Shown one piece after another: positions 44,440 to 55,803 of a stretch of 64,000 nt of DNA. Origin of the DNA: Pisaster brevispinus (Eukaryota; Echinodermata; Asteroidea; Forcipulatida; Asteriidae); assembly GCA_023634235.1 (NCBI GenBank), contig JAMKCF010000002.1, positions 6,252,722 through 6,316,721 on the forward strand. Reading direction: 5' to 3'. The number at the start of each line of letters is the position of its first letter. Position 1 is the first letter of the stretch. The notes under the pieces were generated by a model. That model was not told where the DNA came from. It did not search any database and saw only the letters and a list, made by a program, of their open reading frames with translations. The position numbers and the translations under genes are program-made.

Positions 44440-44688
44440 TTATTTATTCAAACTCAACAAGTTCGTTGGTCTCCGTTTTTCGTGTAATAAGGGTTTGTCT
44501 ATGTCATTACTGGCAGCTTCGACGAAGCGTGTATCTGAATTGGGCCATGTAGGGATGAGTAAGTTTCCCGTGCTACTTTGGGGATACTTTATGTGTTTTT
44601 CTAGTGAATCATTCTCACCCAGCCCGGCCTTCGAAAAAGAAAATATATCATAACAATAACTGTCAGTGTTAACACATTGCGCAGCCAT
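44440..44688 (-). CDS. Hypothetical small single-exon ORF (82 aa)
   Basis: ATG in good context (AACCAATGG) opens MAAQCVNTDSYCYDIFSFSK. The frame ends NLLSLNK with its stop embedded in AATAAATAAA, which could serve as a polyadenylation signal. A CACGTG E-box lies about 22 bp upstream of the ATG. No recognised domain or partner; length alone does not prove coding. Confidence 0.25.
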   Translation of the reverse strand: MAAQCVNTDSYCYDIFSFSKAGLGENDSLEKHIKYPQSSTGNLLIPTWPNSDTRFVEAASNDIDKPLLHEKRRPTNLLSLNK

Positions 44689-44949
44689 TGGTTACATTTT
44701 ATCACGTGACTTACAGATGGTACTGTATACGTAATTTCAACTGAAGTAGCAAACACGTCCAAACATATCGTCACCGTTTATACGAAGGGACAATATCGTA
44801 AAAAATCGATACCAAACTCAATTGGAGTTTTGGGGTGGTTTCGATTTAGTTTAACGGTATATAAGACTTCACTAATTTATAGACCTAAAAGTCGTCTAGT
44901 TTATTAATTGTGCTTAGATGGTGAAAGACAAAAACCTCAAGAACCTGGA

Positions 44950-45180
44950 ATTGCGTTTTCACGAAGTGCCAAAACCTTTGACCTACAATGTTTTACGCGC
45001 GCGCCCTTATGTTTTTTTTTCACGAAGAGCCCATTTGTGTATTCTAACGCGTGGATTTTTCCCTCGGCACAGCGTAAAAAGTAAGTGCTCCGGCTTTTGC
45101 GTTTTCACGAACAGCCAATTCATTTAAACACGACGCGCTGGACACAGACCACGTTTTGCACAGTTTTCACGAAGAGAAAA
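44950..45180 (+). repeat. Four spaced copies of TTTTCACGAAGAGCC
   Basis: GTTTTCACGAAGTGCC (44957), TTTTTCACGAAGAGCCC (45018), GTTTTCACGAACAGCC (45101) and GTTTTCACGAAGAG (45163). Spacing is 60-85 bp and the intervening sequence differs, so this is not a simple tandem repeat. Confidence 0.5.
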
Positions 45181-45199
45181 TATTGTTAATTGAATAATT

Positions 45200-46040
45200 A
45201 CTCATTAAATAAACCGTTATGGACAAAATTGGAAAACGGATTTGTATGATTTAGGATCTCTAATTTCCTGACATGTAAGCATTTCAAAGATTAAATAGCG
45301 AAAAGTCTAGCAACCACTGATTTCAAAATCAGCATAACTTCAAACGCGGTTTTTCCAAACATACTTTTGGGGCTTCAGGGGACAACGGTGACGATATGTT
45401 GTGATAGAGAGGAAACGCTTACAGTCGGCTTTAGTTTTGGTAGTTAGGCACTGTATTTCCGAAACTAGGAGCAATACATAACTAGCGGTTCGGAAGATAA
45501 CACTAATTAATTGCCTTCTGGCCTTTTTCCGTGCAGACTGATGTATTATTTGACTATTCTGAGCGGTCTCCCTAGGACAGGTACTGTGTCCTAAAAGCAA
45601 AACTTATATTTGATCAGTCTTTGTGTCAATTTGTCTGATAGAAAAAAATGAATTCCATTGCAAAATTATGTCACTCACCCCCCCCCCCCTCTGCATACCA
45701 CCTGTGAGCATAGCATATCCAACATTATTTTGTTTGACTTTTCTGTAACTAGTGGTTTGGTCACTATGATCAGAGTAAACAATAGAACTGCTTTGTGTGT
45801 AGTGATGCGTGTGGTGAATCCAACCATTGGGTTGACGTGATACGCCGCGCACAACTCTAAGCCAATTCATTGATCTCGGTGAAGGCGTTGCTTTCGGCTT
45901 TTGACGTCATAAACAAGGGGTCTATCGGGATGTGCACATGTATATCAAGAGAGCAAACAGGTTGAAATGCATCTTTATCGAGTAGATTTGTACTGTACGA
46001 TTTTTGAATTGGAAACAAAACACTTGCCCTTTAACTTACA
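45200..46040. other. Intergenic DNA upstream of C1q gene 2
   Basis: No gene supported; open frames on both strands around 45340-45870 have no homology. A C run lies at 45680. Confidence 0.35.
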
Positions 46041-46048
46041 GCCTTTAG

Positions 46049-46380
46049 ATAATGACGTCATTTGAACGGAAATGGAAGGAAATTGGCCAGGTACTTCAGG
46101 AAGCAATATGGCAGTGCAACGTAGTAAATCAGTTATACATGTAAACACAGGGTGTATTAAAACTGCACAAGTGAGTTTGGCAAAACTGACCTGCATTCGT
46201 AACACTAAGCTTTATTCAAACACGTGATAGAAAATTAAAAGTCACTTCCTTCAATCACTGACTCTAACACGTGTGTCTGATTGACTGCTCATCGATTGTC
46301 AATCAAAACTCAAAGTAGAATGATGTTCTCTTCAATGAAAATGCAACAGTAATAAAACGCGTTGTACCAGCAGCAATGTT
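46049..46380 (+). promoter_or_regulatory. Promoter region of collagen/C1q gene 2
   Basis: Homologous to 5990-6305. TGACGTCA at 46053-46060, GGTACTTCAGGAAGCAAT at about 46090, the identical block CTCATCGATTGTCAATC (about 46288-46306), and TATA-like TAATAAAA at 46350-46357. The order and spacing of all four are kept, so the duplication included the promoter. The conserved blocks are the best candidates for shared control sites. Confidence 0.6.
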
Positions 46381-46451
46381 CATAAAAACTTTGCATCATA
46401 TCAGAAAAGAGGAATCAAGAGAGCTTGAACTACTAACAACCCAACACCAAG
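46381..46451 (+). other. 5'-UTR exon 1 of collagen/C1q gene 2
   Basis: Matches the exon ending at 6379 and ends CAACACCAAG|GTAAGT at 46451. An ATG at 46376 opens a short frame that runs into the intron and is not expected to be used; the coding ATG is at 53903 after splicing. Confidence 0.55.
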
Positions 46452-47033
46452 GTAAGTGTTTTTTTTTGTTTTACTGCTGGCCAAAGCTTTGGTTACTTAA
46501 TGCTTGTAGTGCATTTTACGGTAGCCTATTACAAGGCGGATGCAGTTTCACTCTATACAACTGACGTTTTCATGCGTTAGTAGAGTCTCATCTTTCCAGA
46601 CAGCTATGTCCTATTCGGTGCATTGTGGCGGATGTACAGATACATGCTTACTTCCCTAGGTTACATTTCCCATCGAAACCACGTATGTATTATTGCCTCT
46701 TATGGTCTTTCTCGAGGTACATAAAGGTGATTTTGAGTTAAAAGTTCTGGACAAGTATAAATGTACGCAAGGAACTGTATCATAAGTAGCCAATTCACTG
46801 TCTTGTTGAGTCACTGACAAAGTTCACGATGCCAATTAAAAATCGGACAATTCTGGACATTCTACTAAAAAAAAAACAAACAAATGTACTCCGCCAATAA
46901 TTTTGTCTGAATCCCAAAGTCCTAAAAGTAAAAAGAGTGCAAGCAAACATATTATAGTAAGCTTGCGTTGTTTGATCTAACCATAGTACCGTATTGTAAC
47001 GGACAGTGCAAGATGTGTGTAGTAAATTAATAG

Positions 47034-47130
47034 GTTGGGAGAGCTCAGTAGGTGGAACGCCAGTACATTATCGGGAAGTCGTTGGTTCAAATCCCACTGC
47101 AGTCAGTTTGTCTTTGTTCACACCCAAAAT
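47034..47130 (+). repeat. tRNA-derived SINE fragment
   Basis: GGGAGAGCTCAGTAGGTGGA (A box), GTTGGTTCAAATCCC (B box), then CAGTTTGTCTTTGTTCA. Same family as 2598-2690. Confidence 0.6.
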
Positions 47131-48148
47131 ATTAAAACAAAAATACCCAGTCAATTTCCTTTGTGGTTTATTACTTGATTACTTGTATACGTTATTTAGT
47201 TGTGAACATGCGCGAGGAGATCGGTATGATATTGCACCAATCTATGCGTGAATGGTGCCGCATGACATACGGTACCAGACTGTAAGGGGAGAGATCGTCA
47301 GTCTGCAGCAAGATCTCGAGGAGTTGACAGGTATATGAAATTGCTCCGTGTATAGGCCCATGTTTGTGGTTTGCATTCCGCGATGCGCGTAGTTGACTAT
47401 CTCTGTTTGTGAGCTGGCGTTTTGGGGTAACCACAAGGTGGACCGTAGCGGAGGCTGGTTGACCGTGAGTTGAATCATTGTATTTGTGGTCGGGATCGGC
47501 AAAAGCTTAGTGCTTCGTTGCTCTTGTCAGATAAGCAGTTTGTTTAATACTAGGATGATTGCACCCAAACAGACCCGTGGTTGATCGGTAAGACGAAGCT
47601 GTTGCTCGGGAAACTGTGGCTGTGTGTTGCCTTTTTTTCAGGGGGCGCGCTTGTGTGTATGGCCAGGGGAGGTTTGTTGTGTTCAGTCTGTCTTTGTTGA
47701 ACACGCGGTTGCTGCGTGAACTTGCCGGCATAACACCAAAGGGTGCATGCTAAGGCTAGGTTACTGGCGGCCTACTAGGTACTTAGTGCATGGCTGACTA
47801 GTCGATGGGTGAGGTTTAATTGCGCGAAGTTCAATGATAATCATAAAGAGTAAATCACATACATTTAGGTTTATCGAGAGATTGTTTAGAGTTAAAGACA
47901 TCGATTATTTGTTGTTAGCAAGGCTTGAATAAACCACATGTTTGATGATCATGTTCATGAATTAATTGTCATTGTCAGTTTATTAAGCTATCTGTGTACA
48001 CAGACAGAGGTTTGCTTAGCAATCGGTTATTATCGGTGGTATACTTCCTCCTAGACAAATCTCGTCTCTTAGCCTTTAGGTCGCTTAGTGACTTTTAGCA
48101 TGGAAAACCAATAGGTTTGTAATCAAGGTAATAATTATAATCAACAAC

Positions 48149-48520
48149 ATGGATTGGGGTCAGGCAGGCGCCCCTCGTTGTTTCCCGCCACAGTACACTA
48201 TTTGCAACTGTTATTTGGGTACCCGGTATTTTGTAAACCCAGGAGGGCGAGCTCAACCCGAAGCAATAGCAAGAGTGTCATTTGCCATCACCGAGCGTGC
48301 AACATTGTTTTGTTTTATTATGGCATTATTTACCTTTTTGGAGGCGGTACATCATACATTAATGTTTAAAGTTGTTACGTCGGTATTGGCACAGTATGAG
48401 AAGCAAACGAACAATTGCGGTACGGTCGTTGCGGGATATATATGGGGCATGTCAAACGTTTTAGACAGTTTAACCTTTGCTTTATGTGCCTTGGAACATT
48501 ATCGTTTCGTTATTTTGTAA
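48149..48520 (+). CDS. Hypothetical ORF with a central hydrophobic segment (123 aa)
   Basis: The ATG lies in good context (AACAACATGG). The peptide opens MDWGQAGAPRCFPPQYTICN, has a hydrophobic stretch (ATLFCFIMALFTFLEAV) that could be a membrane helix, and ends ALEHYRFVIL stop. A G run follows at 48525. It lies within the intron of C1q gene 2. No recognised family; could be chance or a captured fragment. Confidence 0.25.
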   Translation: MDWGQAGAPRCFPPQYTICNCYLGTRYFVNPGGRAQPEAIARVSFAITERATLFCFIMALFTFLEAVHHTLMFKVVTSVLAQYEKQTNNCGTVVAGYIWGMSNVLDSLTFALCALEHYRFVIL

Positions 48521-48729
48521 AGTGTGGGGGGGGGGGGCTTTCTACCGCTAGCCGTTTGCGTAGAAACATAACACTAACCAGGATGTAAATAATTGTATAG
48601 CGTAATGTAATTCTGAAACCATTAAGATGTAGGGTCCGGGGGGGGGGGGGGCTTTTTACCAAATGGAGAACATTACTCTACCTTAAAACACTTCGTGACA
48701 CCATCAAAACAAATCACACCCTACGCTTT

Positions 48730-49102
48730 CAGGCACTTTTCAGGTGTCCGTTTTATATTTTGCGTGTAATACGTGTTTTTTTAGAACACAAACATGTTTA
48801 AATCGCCCAAACTATTGGATATAGACCCTTGTGACCAAAATTGTTTGAATGAACCCTCGTGTTTGATGAGTCAGCAAAAACATCATAATTTCTTACATTT
48901 CTTACATTTCCCAAGGGAATACAGGGAGAACTGGTCATTGGTGGATTTTTTGGGGTGTGAAATCAACCCCGATGGTAACAAGACATTTGGCATGCTATTT
49001 GGCTAGGTGTAGTTGAGGAAGCTTAATTTTTTTAAATATAAATAAAATAAAATGGTGGAGTAATTACTTTTTAATTAAAAACGGACACCTGAAAAGTGCC
49101 TG
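48730..49102. mobile_element. MITE with 25-bp terminal inverted repeats
   Basis: Left end CAGGCACTTTTCAGGTGTCC continuing GTTTT; right end is its exact inverse, finishing ...GGACACCTGAAAAGTGCCTG at 49102. Length 373 bp. Interior blocks (GGGAGAACTGGTCATTGGTG, GCTATTTGGCTAGGTGTAG) match the copies at 58068-58500 and, inverted, 21779-21905. CAGG ends suggest hAT relationship, but an 8-bp target duplication is not evident. Confidence 0.85.
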
Positions 49103-50033
49103 ATGGCTTAATCGAGGGTTAACGTCGTTCTTACACATTTAATGTGTTATTTATGTTTTATTTGTGTTTTGTTTGCTCTTTTTCAGGCAAAAAAACATGA
49201 TGATAATAATAATACCTACAGGCCAATTTATTCACTTCACCTTAGTTATTAAAATATATATATCACAACATAAGTTTACAGTTAGTTAACAACGTTAAAC
49301 TATTTAGGGATCATCAACTTTTCAGGGGTAGAAGGGATGTCAAAAAATAACATTCTAAAGGTAAACATTAAAGTGTAATGATTTGAGTTGTCCATCAGAT
49401 CTGTTTTCAGACTGAACGATTGGTTAACCCGACTCACACGGGAATAGTGGCAGTGACATCATTGTAGTAGTACGCAGTTGATAAAGCAATTAAGCACTTC
49501 CAACAATAAATTACAACAAGTTTTTGTTTTATTACAATCAAACCACATGGCGAGTTAACGTTTACCCGTGCTTCTTGAAATTCCCGTCGGAATGACACAA
49601 AGCCGGACCTTTGCGCCGATCTTTAATTCAAAATATGTTTTAAACGCATTTGCTGCAGCTGCAATAAAAGGGGTTATTTTTGTAAATTATACAAAAACTA
49701 AATTAAGTTGACTCGCAACTTTTTGGTAGCATTTCATAATGTCCCTATGGAGTGTTCTAATAATATTAAGGTCTTATTGGTTTTAATTTAAACAAAAACG
49801 TTTGCGTTTGGCTTATTAAATGTTTGTTTTTATTAGATTGCTTAAGGAAACCACGTGGTTACATTTGGTTATTAGTATAATGTTTATAAAAACAATTTTG
49901 GTGTAAAGGTTTAACATTTAAATTAGTGTAAAATGCATTGAATTTAATTTTCTGTATTGATAATGTAAATAATAACAACAAATGACAGAGTAAATGCCCA
50001 AATTAGTGAGTTGATGAGGCAGCGAGAATACAC

Positions 50034-50288
50034 GTGCTTCCTCTTTCCGTTAGATGTACCAAAAGTGATTTCAGATTAGGCCAAATACGTTATTTTAAAG
50101 TCTACATTATTGTTAATTTAGGTGAAACAAATTACGTACGTGCCTTTTTGGAGAAATTCCATATACGCCTATCCCGTGTAAAGAACAGACCCGTAACGAA
50201 ACTATTAGGTATGCCAAACGTTAATAAAGAACGGAAACATATTTTAATTTTTAACTGTGCAAATCGACATATTAGAACGGGTCTATAA
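50034..50288 (+). CDS. Hypothetical ORF (84 aa)
   Basis: The frame contains a protein-like stretch: LGETNYVRAFLEKFHIRLSR then VKNRPVTKLLGMPNVNKE and a stop at 50286. The first codon listed is not ATG, and no splice context was established. No family recognised. Confidence 0.2.
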   Translation: MLPLSVRCTKSDFRLGQIRYFKVYIIVNLGETNYVRAFLEKFHIRLSRVKNRPVTKLLGMPNVNKERKHILIFNCANRHIRTGL

Positions 50289-51479
50289 CGCAACTTTTTA
50301 GTTTACAATACATGATCTTTAAGAATTGTCCGATTACGTCGTTTTGTTGATTCTATTAATTAATCGTAATTCAACGAGAAAAAAACGTTTTAACGCATAG
50401 CACTAGAAAATACGGTAGTGGGTAACTTGAAACTGAGGTAATTTCCACTTACTTTTAACGTGCTTTTGTTTAATGGGCGACAAACAATCCACCGCTCTCG
50501 TCTATCTTTCTTACGACCATTGTATTTGATGATCGAGTTTAAAACATAACTCTTTCATACATCCAACTCAAAGCCAGCCGCCAAGTAGCTGGCAAAATTA
50601 ATGTATCGATTATCCAATAACTCGAAAAACAGTTTCACCCAATTCAGCGTTGTTGTTTGGGGGAACTCCATTCAGCACTGAAAGAATCAGGCCAAGACCT
50701 TTGCTCAGGCAACGTAACATCTGCATACATAAATAACGAGAATTCCCCCAAGTGGGCAGTTCCGATCACAATATTATCCCTCTAGTATCAACGTATGATC
50801 AGGTTCCGAGATGATCTAAGCCTGTGATTAAGGTGAAACAACCGTGGTTAAGTGACTCTGCTAAAACGCTCGTGTTTTTTGTTTGTTTAAGTACTAACTA
50901 GATGAATGTTTAATATTATACTTCTCAATAGATGAAGCCGTAAATGTTGTATCTGATTTCAACTTAGTTGTAGATTGATTTGCTAATACCAATGTCACAA
51001 AACAGATGTACTTAAAAAAAAAAAGATTCTACATGAATACAATAAGAATACAAAAGAAAAATGACGAAAATTCTGACAAAATAAAGTACAACATGTTAAA
51101 GAATTGCAAAGGTCTAACGAAAGACATATTAACATTTGAAAAGCAAACTTCAATCAATGGCATGAGAATAACTTTCTTCAAAACAACTCTGAAGCTAATA
51201 ACGGCTTATAAATCATGGAAGTGCTTACCTGAATATTCCAAATAATTCAAAATGAATTGAATAATTGTTTTCTGCAGTTTTGACAATCGTGAATTTATTA
51301 CATCTAAAACCAATAAACAACTCTCTAACATTTGCTTCACTTACTGGTTATGTTACTGTTATAGAAAATAATGATAGAATAAATCTCAGATCCGAAAAAA
51401 AGGCTTTAGGACCAGACGGTATTAGTTAAAACAATTTAAAATCATGTAGCCTCCAACATGCCATTATGTTCATATCAAT

Positions 51480-51680
51480 CGTTCAAATTACGTGGATACG
51501 TTTTGTGATCACAACGCGATCCAATTTCAACGTTCCGACGTGTTCTTGTGCAGTCCACTTCACCGACGACTGCCGGGATGAATCGACACAACTCAAGCAA
51601 CAGTTTGAATTCACCCCTAAAACTGCATTAAAAATCGGGCCGGCCCAGCCTCCGAATTTATTTCCCAATTTTTGACGAAA
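51480..51680 (+). pseudogene. THAP-domain remnant
   Basis: Plus-strand WIRFVITTRSNFNVP, then CSCAVHFTDDC and ALKIGPAQPP align with the Trp-to-HF-to-Pro part of the THAP domain at 34660 (WVKFVNNTRKDF, CSAHFSEDC, LKPGSIP). The N-terminal Cys pair is missing. It ends in TTTTTGA at 51671. Confidence 0.65.
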
Positions 51681-51899
51681 AACGATTGCGACATGTGCAA
51701 GTCAATCTGTATTTTTATTATTATGCCATTTTTATGACATAACATTATCGGTAGTCGTGCAGTTACTGAATAGTTACTGCATGTTTGAGAGAACGATCGA
51801 TTACAAGTGAAATTCGAATAACGTGTCCGGATACTGGTCAAACCAACCGGCACTTCTACAGCAGTAATGTGCGTAAAAGATAACAACTTGCTTGATCAA

Positions 51900-52143
51900 A
51901 ATGCGTAAAATGTCCTCTTGTCGTGTTCGGCTTTGTCTTCGCCGTCATCTCAGACGTATTGGCGTAACGGGGCTCGAACCGGCATGGTTCTGCACTACGG
52001 ACTTCCTTATATTTTTTCTTTGACGTCGTCTTTAGGCGAACAGAAACTGCCGGAAATGTCACCAGAATTACTGTCACTGTCACTGGTACTGTCACCAATG
52101 ACTTCCTCTGTTATCTTCCAAGAATTGTCACTCTCAGCCATGG
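51900..52143 (-). pseudogene. P2X7-C-like protein first-exon remnant
   Basis: Minus-strand ATG at 52141 gives MAESDNSWKI, a Ser/Asp/Gly-rich stretch, then in another frame AEPCRFEPRYA, matching the KPYRFEPLA motif of the exon at 39294-39531. As in the intact transposon, it converges on a plus-strand THAP remnant to its left (51480-51680). The zinc-domain exons are gone, presumably by internal deletion. Confidence 0.6.
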
Positions 52144-53790
52144 TGAAATGTTTACAAAACAACTTTGAGCGAAGGGAACTAGTGGGCTTCTTTCACGCTG
52201 TTGTGTACGCCAAAACAATAACTCTTCCTCCGTGTAACGTCATGCAGTTGCTTGCGGAAGTTTCTCAATGTTGGGGTCTTTTTGCGTTTCGCAGTGGCAA
52301 GTGCAAAATAATGTGTCTGTAAAAGTTGTTGTTTAGACATCACAAAATCGGCAAAAACGTTTGCACCTCATCGGAAAGCACCTTTAATTACAGGGCAATT
52401 AATACTGTTTGGGTTGGATGGTTGCTGGGGTGGGCGGGCGGTTGTTGGAGTTGGCGGGGGAGACAAAACTGTTGTAATTCACACCTATAAAAACTTATGT
52501 TTACAATTGCATATGCAATCTATAGTGTTTCAATAGGTGTGCACAAACAAATGTGATTTCGGATTTATAGTCAATGGGGGTGCCGTCGGCAAACTTCCAA
52601 GGGTCATGGTGACCTTTTAGGGAGCTCAACTCCATGATTGACTGCACTCTCAAAGAAGGGGTTCTACTTGACAATTACTTGAAGTATGACCGGATTAGAC
52701 CGATTGGTCCTTTTGTTGTACACAAATGCCTACAGCTACTGCCCGTTTGCTTGACTCAGGGTAACACACTACAGCCCCATATCCTTATACACAATGTGTT
52801 ATTCATTGTTTCGTCAAATCGTATGGGATATTTTTTGTTTTCCACTAGTAATTGTTATGTTCCACAACAAATTGCAATAATGTAAACAATATTCTTATAA
52901 CAAGGAAAATCAGGGTAACTGAAACAAATGGCTGGTGTAATCGCCACTACCAGTCGATAAATTTACCAAAACATTTAAACTGATGAGTTGTTACTTTCGG
53001 CGAGATGCTGAGGCCCATTAACCATTCACTATCAAGTGTGTTGGAACTAATTGGTTGATAAACTTGACTAGAAAAGGAATACACTGACGATATTAAGAAT
53101 ATAGCTAACCTTTGTTTGCACTATTTAGGAAAACTTAAAACTTGTTCGAGTTGACTAAACTATCTTGCTTGCTTTTTTTAATTTATTTTGTAATGATAGT
53201 CAGAAAAATTTGCTTAACTTATAACGGATTGTGTACTTTCAGTTCATTTCGGATCACTTTCAAAGCAGAGTAAGACAACAAAATTATCGGATAAAGAAAA
53301 CTGTACAGCGTAGCAAACGTTTAACTTTGACTTCATTGATATTAGGTTTGAAAGCCAGATGCTGTCTAATTTAGCTTATAAAGTGAAAAACACGACCAAA
53401 GTACTATCTACTTGCTTTGTGTTTAATCCCTAAGGTATTTGACTCCGCCCCCCAAAAAAACATTTTACTTCGTTTCCGTAAATCGAAAACTCAATCCAAC
53501 TGTGTAATCCTGTGATCAAATGGAAAGAAAACACTTCTCGCATCCACTAGGAAAAAAGGTAGTAACAGATTTGATTTAGTTCGGAGTTGTTAAAGCTGTT
53601 AATGTTTTTTGATATTTTTGTTATTACTTTTTTGTTCGCTTTTGTAGGAAATTGCATGCAAATTCTAGGTGTTTTGGTTTTGTCCGGATTTTTGTCATTT
53701 TATTTGAAGTGTTATTACTTTGGATGTTGTTATAGGTATTCATTAATTGTTAATTAATCTTAATATTTCACGTTGCAGTGGAACACATGT
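52144..53790. other. Intronic DNA right of the remnant
   Basis: At about 52360-52387 TTTGCACCTCATCGGAAAGC then CTTTAATTA could be the right end of the remnant transposon next to a TTAA-like site, but no matching left end was seen. GGTTGGATGG / GGGCGGGCGG simple sequence lies at 52410-52460. No exon supported. Confidence 0.35.
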
Positions 53791-53902
53791 ACGTCTTTAT
53801 GCAATGCACAATAACAAATCTATAGTCAAATTCAATTCATAATCCAAGTCTAATTCAATTTTTTTTTTCCTAATATATATATATATTTTTTTTAAATTCC
53901 AG

Positions 53903-54697
53903 ATGAAGATTACCTTAGCACAAACAATTGCTTTGGCTATTATTGAAGTTTGGTTCACGGTGACGACTGTTGCAGTTTCACCTGATCCGGAAGTGATGTG
54001 TAACTCCTGCTGCCAGGGCCAAGCCGGTATACCTGGAATTCCCGGATCAAACGGAAACCATGGGCCAGTGGGTCCTAGAGGTGATGCAGGCTCTCCTGGT
54101 GAGGTTGGTGAACCTGGGACTAAAGGCGACAAGGGGTCAGATGGACTGGTTGGTGAGCAAGGCGCTAAAGGGGATCATGGACTGAATGTCGGTCAACCAG
54201 GGAAACAAGGACCTCAAGGTATGCCTGGAATGGATGGTTTGAAGGGGGAGAGAGGTGACCCAGGACCAGTCGGACAGACTGGTGAAGCAGGTGAATGTAG
54301 CACACGACGTTCCGCCTTCACTGCAGTAAGGAATACCCGCTTCAGCCCTCAATCCGCTTTTGATCCTCTGCCCTTTGAAGAATTACTGTTTTCAGAGGAA
54401 GGAACAAACTTTAAACTGAATAACGGCACCTTTCAGTGTACTGTGCCTGGGACTTACGTATTCATATTTTCAGTACACAAAACATCACACACGAGTCACA
54501 TTGATGTTCATCTAAACAAGAACCGTCACACCATTGTAGCAGGGGCTGTACGCTCTGCAAATAATCATCAAGTAAGCAGCAGTGCGGTTATTCCCCTGCA
54601 CCTTGGAGATCAAGTTTACTTAACTGTAGACGGTTACGTATGGAGTAACTCTGATCATTTCACTTCTTTTACTGGATTCCTGTTGTACGAAATTTAA
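53903..54697 (+). CDS. Secreted collagen-like protein with C-terminal C1q domain (gene 2, 264 aa)
   Basis: The exon begins at the ATG right after acceptor TTAAATTCCAG. Signal peptide residues 1-24; Cys cluster CNSCCQ; Gly-X-Y region from residue 36 to about 130; C1q domain about 131-264 (SAFTAVRN, LPFEELLFSEEG, VPGTYVFIFS, SSAVIPLHLGDQVYL, FTSFTGFLLYEI). It is the paralogue of gene 1 and shares its first exon and promoter. It carries only one of the two 62-residue collagen units, with a small deletion that leaves GLNVGQPG as an interruption. The head has diverged more than the stalk. The likely role is the same class of secreted trimeric C1q-like recognition or matrix protein. The frame is intact. 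Confidence 0.93.
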   Translation: MKITLAQTIALAIIEVWFTVTTVAVSPDPEVMCNSCCQGQAGIPGIPGSNGNHGPVGPRGDAGSPGEVGEPGTKGDKGSDGLVGEQGAKGDHGLNVGQPGKQGPQGMPGMDGLKGERGDPGPVGQTGEAGECSTRRSAFTAVRNTRFSPQSAFDPLPFEELLFSEEGTNFKLNNGTFQCTVPGTYVFIFSVHKTSHTSHIDVHLNKNRHTIVAGAVRSANNHQVSSSAVIPLHLGDQVYLTVDGYVWSNSDHFTSFTGFLLYEI

Positions 54698-54700
54698 ACG

Positions 54701-54706
54701 AATAAA
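54701..54706 (+). terminator. Polyadenylation signal AATAAA after C1q gene 2
   Basis: AATAAA starts four bases after the stop codon. A second candidate, AATAAA, lies at about 55063. The extreme closeness of the first makes the second also plausible. Confidence 0.45.
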
Positions 54707-54839
54707 ACATGTTTCATGAAAGATATTAGACAGTGCTTTTTACAACAAAACTTAACTGAAACTTTATTGTGTGATTTAAACAAAACAGTTTAAACTTTAG
54801 TTTGTAACCTGAAACAGAGATTGGCGTATTTCAAATTGT

Positions 54840-55530
54840 TGTATGTGTTCGGGCATTCCGCCCGGAACACCTCTTGATTTGTGTTCCTTTTTTAACCCTT
54901 TCGTTACCGAATTGTTTGGGCATAAACAACTGCTGGTGACCGCATTGTTTGACCACTCAAGCGTAAAGCAGACATTCTTACACAACAGAAAGCTTTTGTT
55001 CAAAGGCAATTTTTACAAACTCCATTATCTCCTTTAAGATATTGTTTTACAGCAAAATAAGTAATAAAACAGTTCTTCCTTATTGTATTCCCTTTCATAT
55101 AATCTAAAACTCATTGAGATTGGTCCAATAAATGTCAAAGTTCTTGGTCTTTCTTTCCTCAGTGCAATCTGTAATCTCAAACACTTTTGTTAACACAACC
55201 GTACGGCGCTCCGTAGGTGTTTGGTATTTCGGATCTTCCTATTTCAATTTAAAGAGATTGCAAAATAGCAACCTTATTTTATTTTACCCCCATTGGAAAG
55301 ATCCGATCTCTCTCTTTCTAATGATGGTAAGCTTGTGTATGGAGGCTGAACATGGACACAACTACAACTTTATTACAAATGGAAAAACAAAACATTGTAT
55401 TATTTGTTTAAGGTGCTCGGAGCACACTCGGAACACTAGTTTTGTTTTACTTTTTGTTAGGTGTTCGGCCAACAGCCGAACAACTATTGTTATTGCTCTG
55501 TTTTTTAGGTGTTCGGGCAATACTTTTAAA
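54840..55530. repeat. Scattered GTGTTCGG / CCGAACAC inverted motifs
   Basis: Imperfect palindromes GTGTTCGGGCATTCCG...GGAACAC (54846), GTGCTCGGAGCACACTCGG (55413) and GTGTTCGGCCAACAGCCGAA (55461), plus a half site at 55509. They resemble each other but are not tandem. The open frame at 55132-55539 crosses three of them and is not convincing as a gene. Confidence 0.45.
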
Positions 55531-55803
55531 AACATTTAAAAATATTAAATAACGTAAATTTCCGAAGAGGCATCTGTCACAGAGCGAGCAAATAAAACAG
55601 TAACAGAGCGGGATAAAAGCCTAAACAGTTATTTGATATAGCGCCGTCGTGATTGTGGAATGTACTGCTATGTGGGACTATGCACACATACTTTGTGGAA
55701 TTTTAATTATATGAATAATTGAGCAGAACAGTCATCAACAGTGTTTTTCTATGAGCACAGAACATTGGAGGGCAAAATTACGTAATGAGTGAACGTATGG
55801 AAA

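Larger units (their letters stand above)
46452..53902 (+). other. Intron 1 of collagen/C1q gene 2
   Basis: About 7.45 kb from GTAAGT to TTTTTTTAAATTCCAG. It holds a SINE (47034), candidate ORFs (48149, 50034), a MITE (48730-49102) and the decayed THAP/P2X7-like remnant (51480-52143). It is nearly twice the size of the paralogous intron, mainly through insertions. Confidence 0.5.

Noticed and set aside
51370..51430. Non-LTR RT motif (KALGPDGIS)
   Set aside because: The match is one short motif with a stop immediately after; too little to call an element.
55132..55539. 135-codon plus-strand ORF
   Set aside because: It crosses repeated GTGTTCGG motifs and has no homology; the repeated RCS-type peptides come from those motifs.
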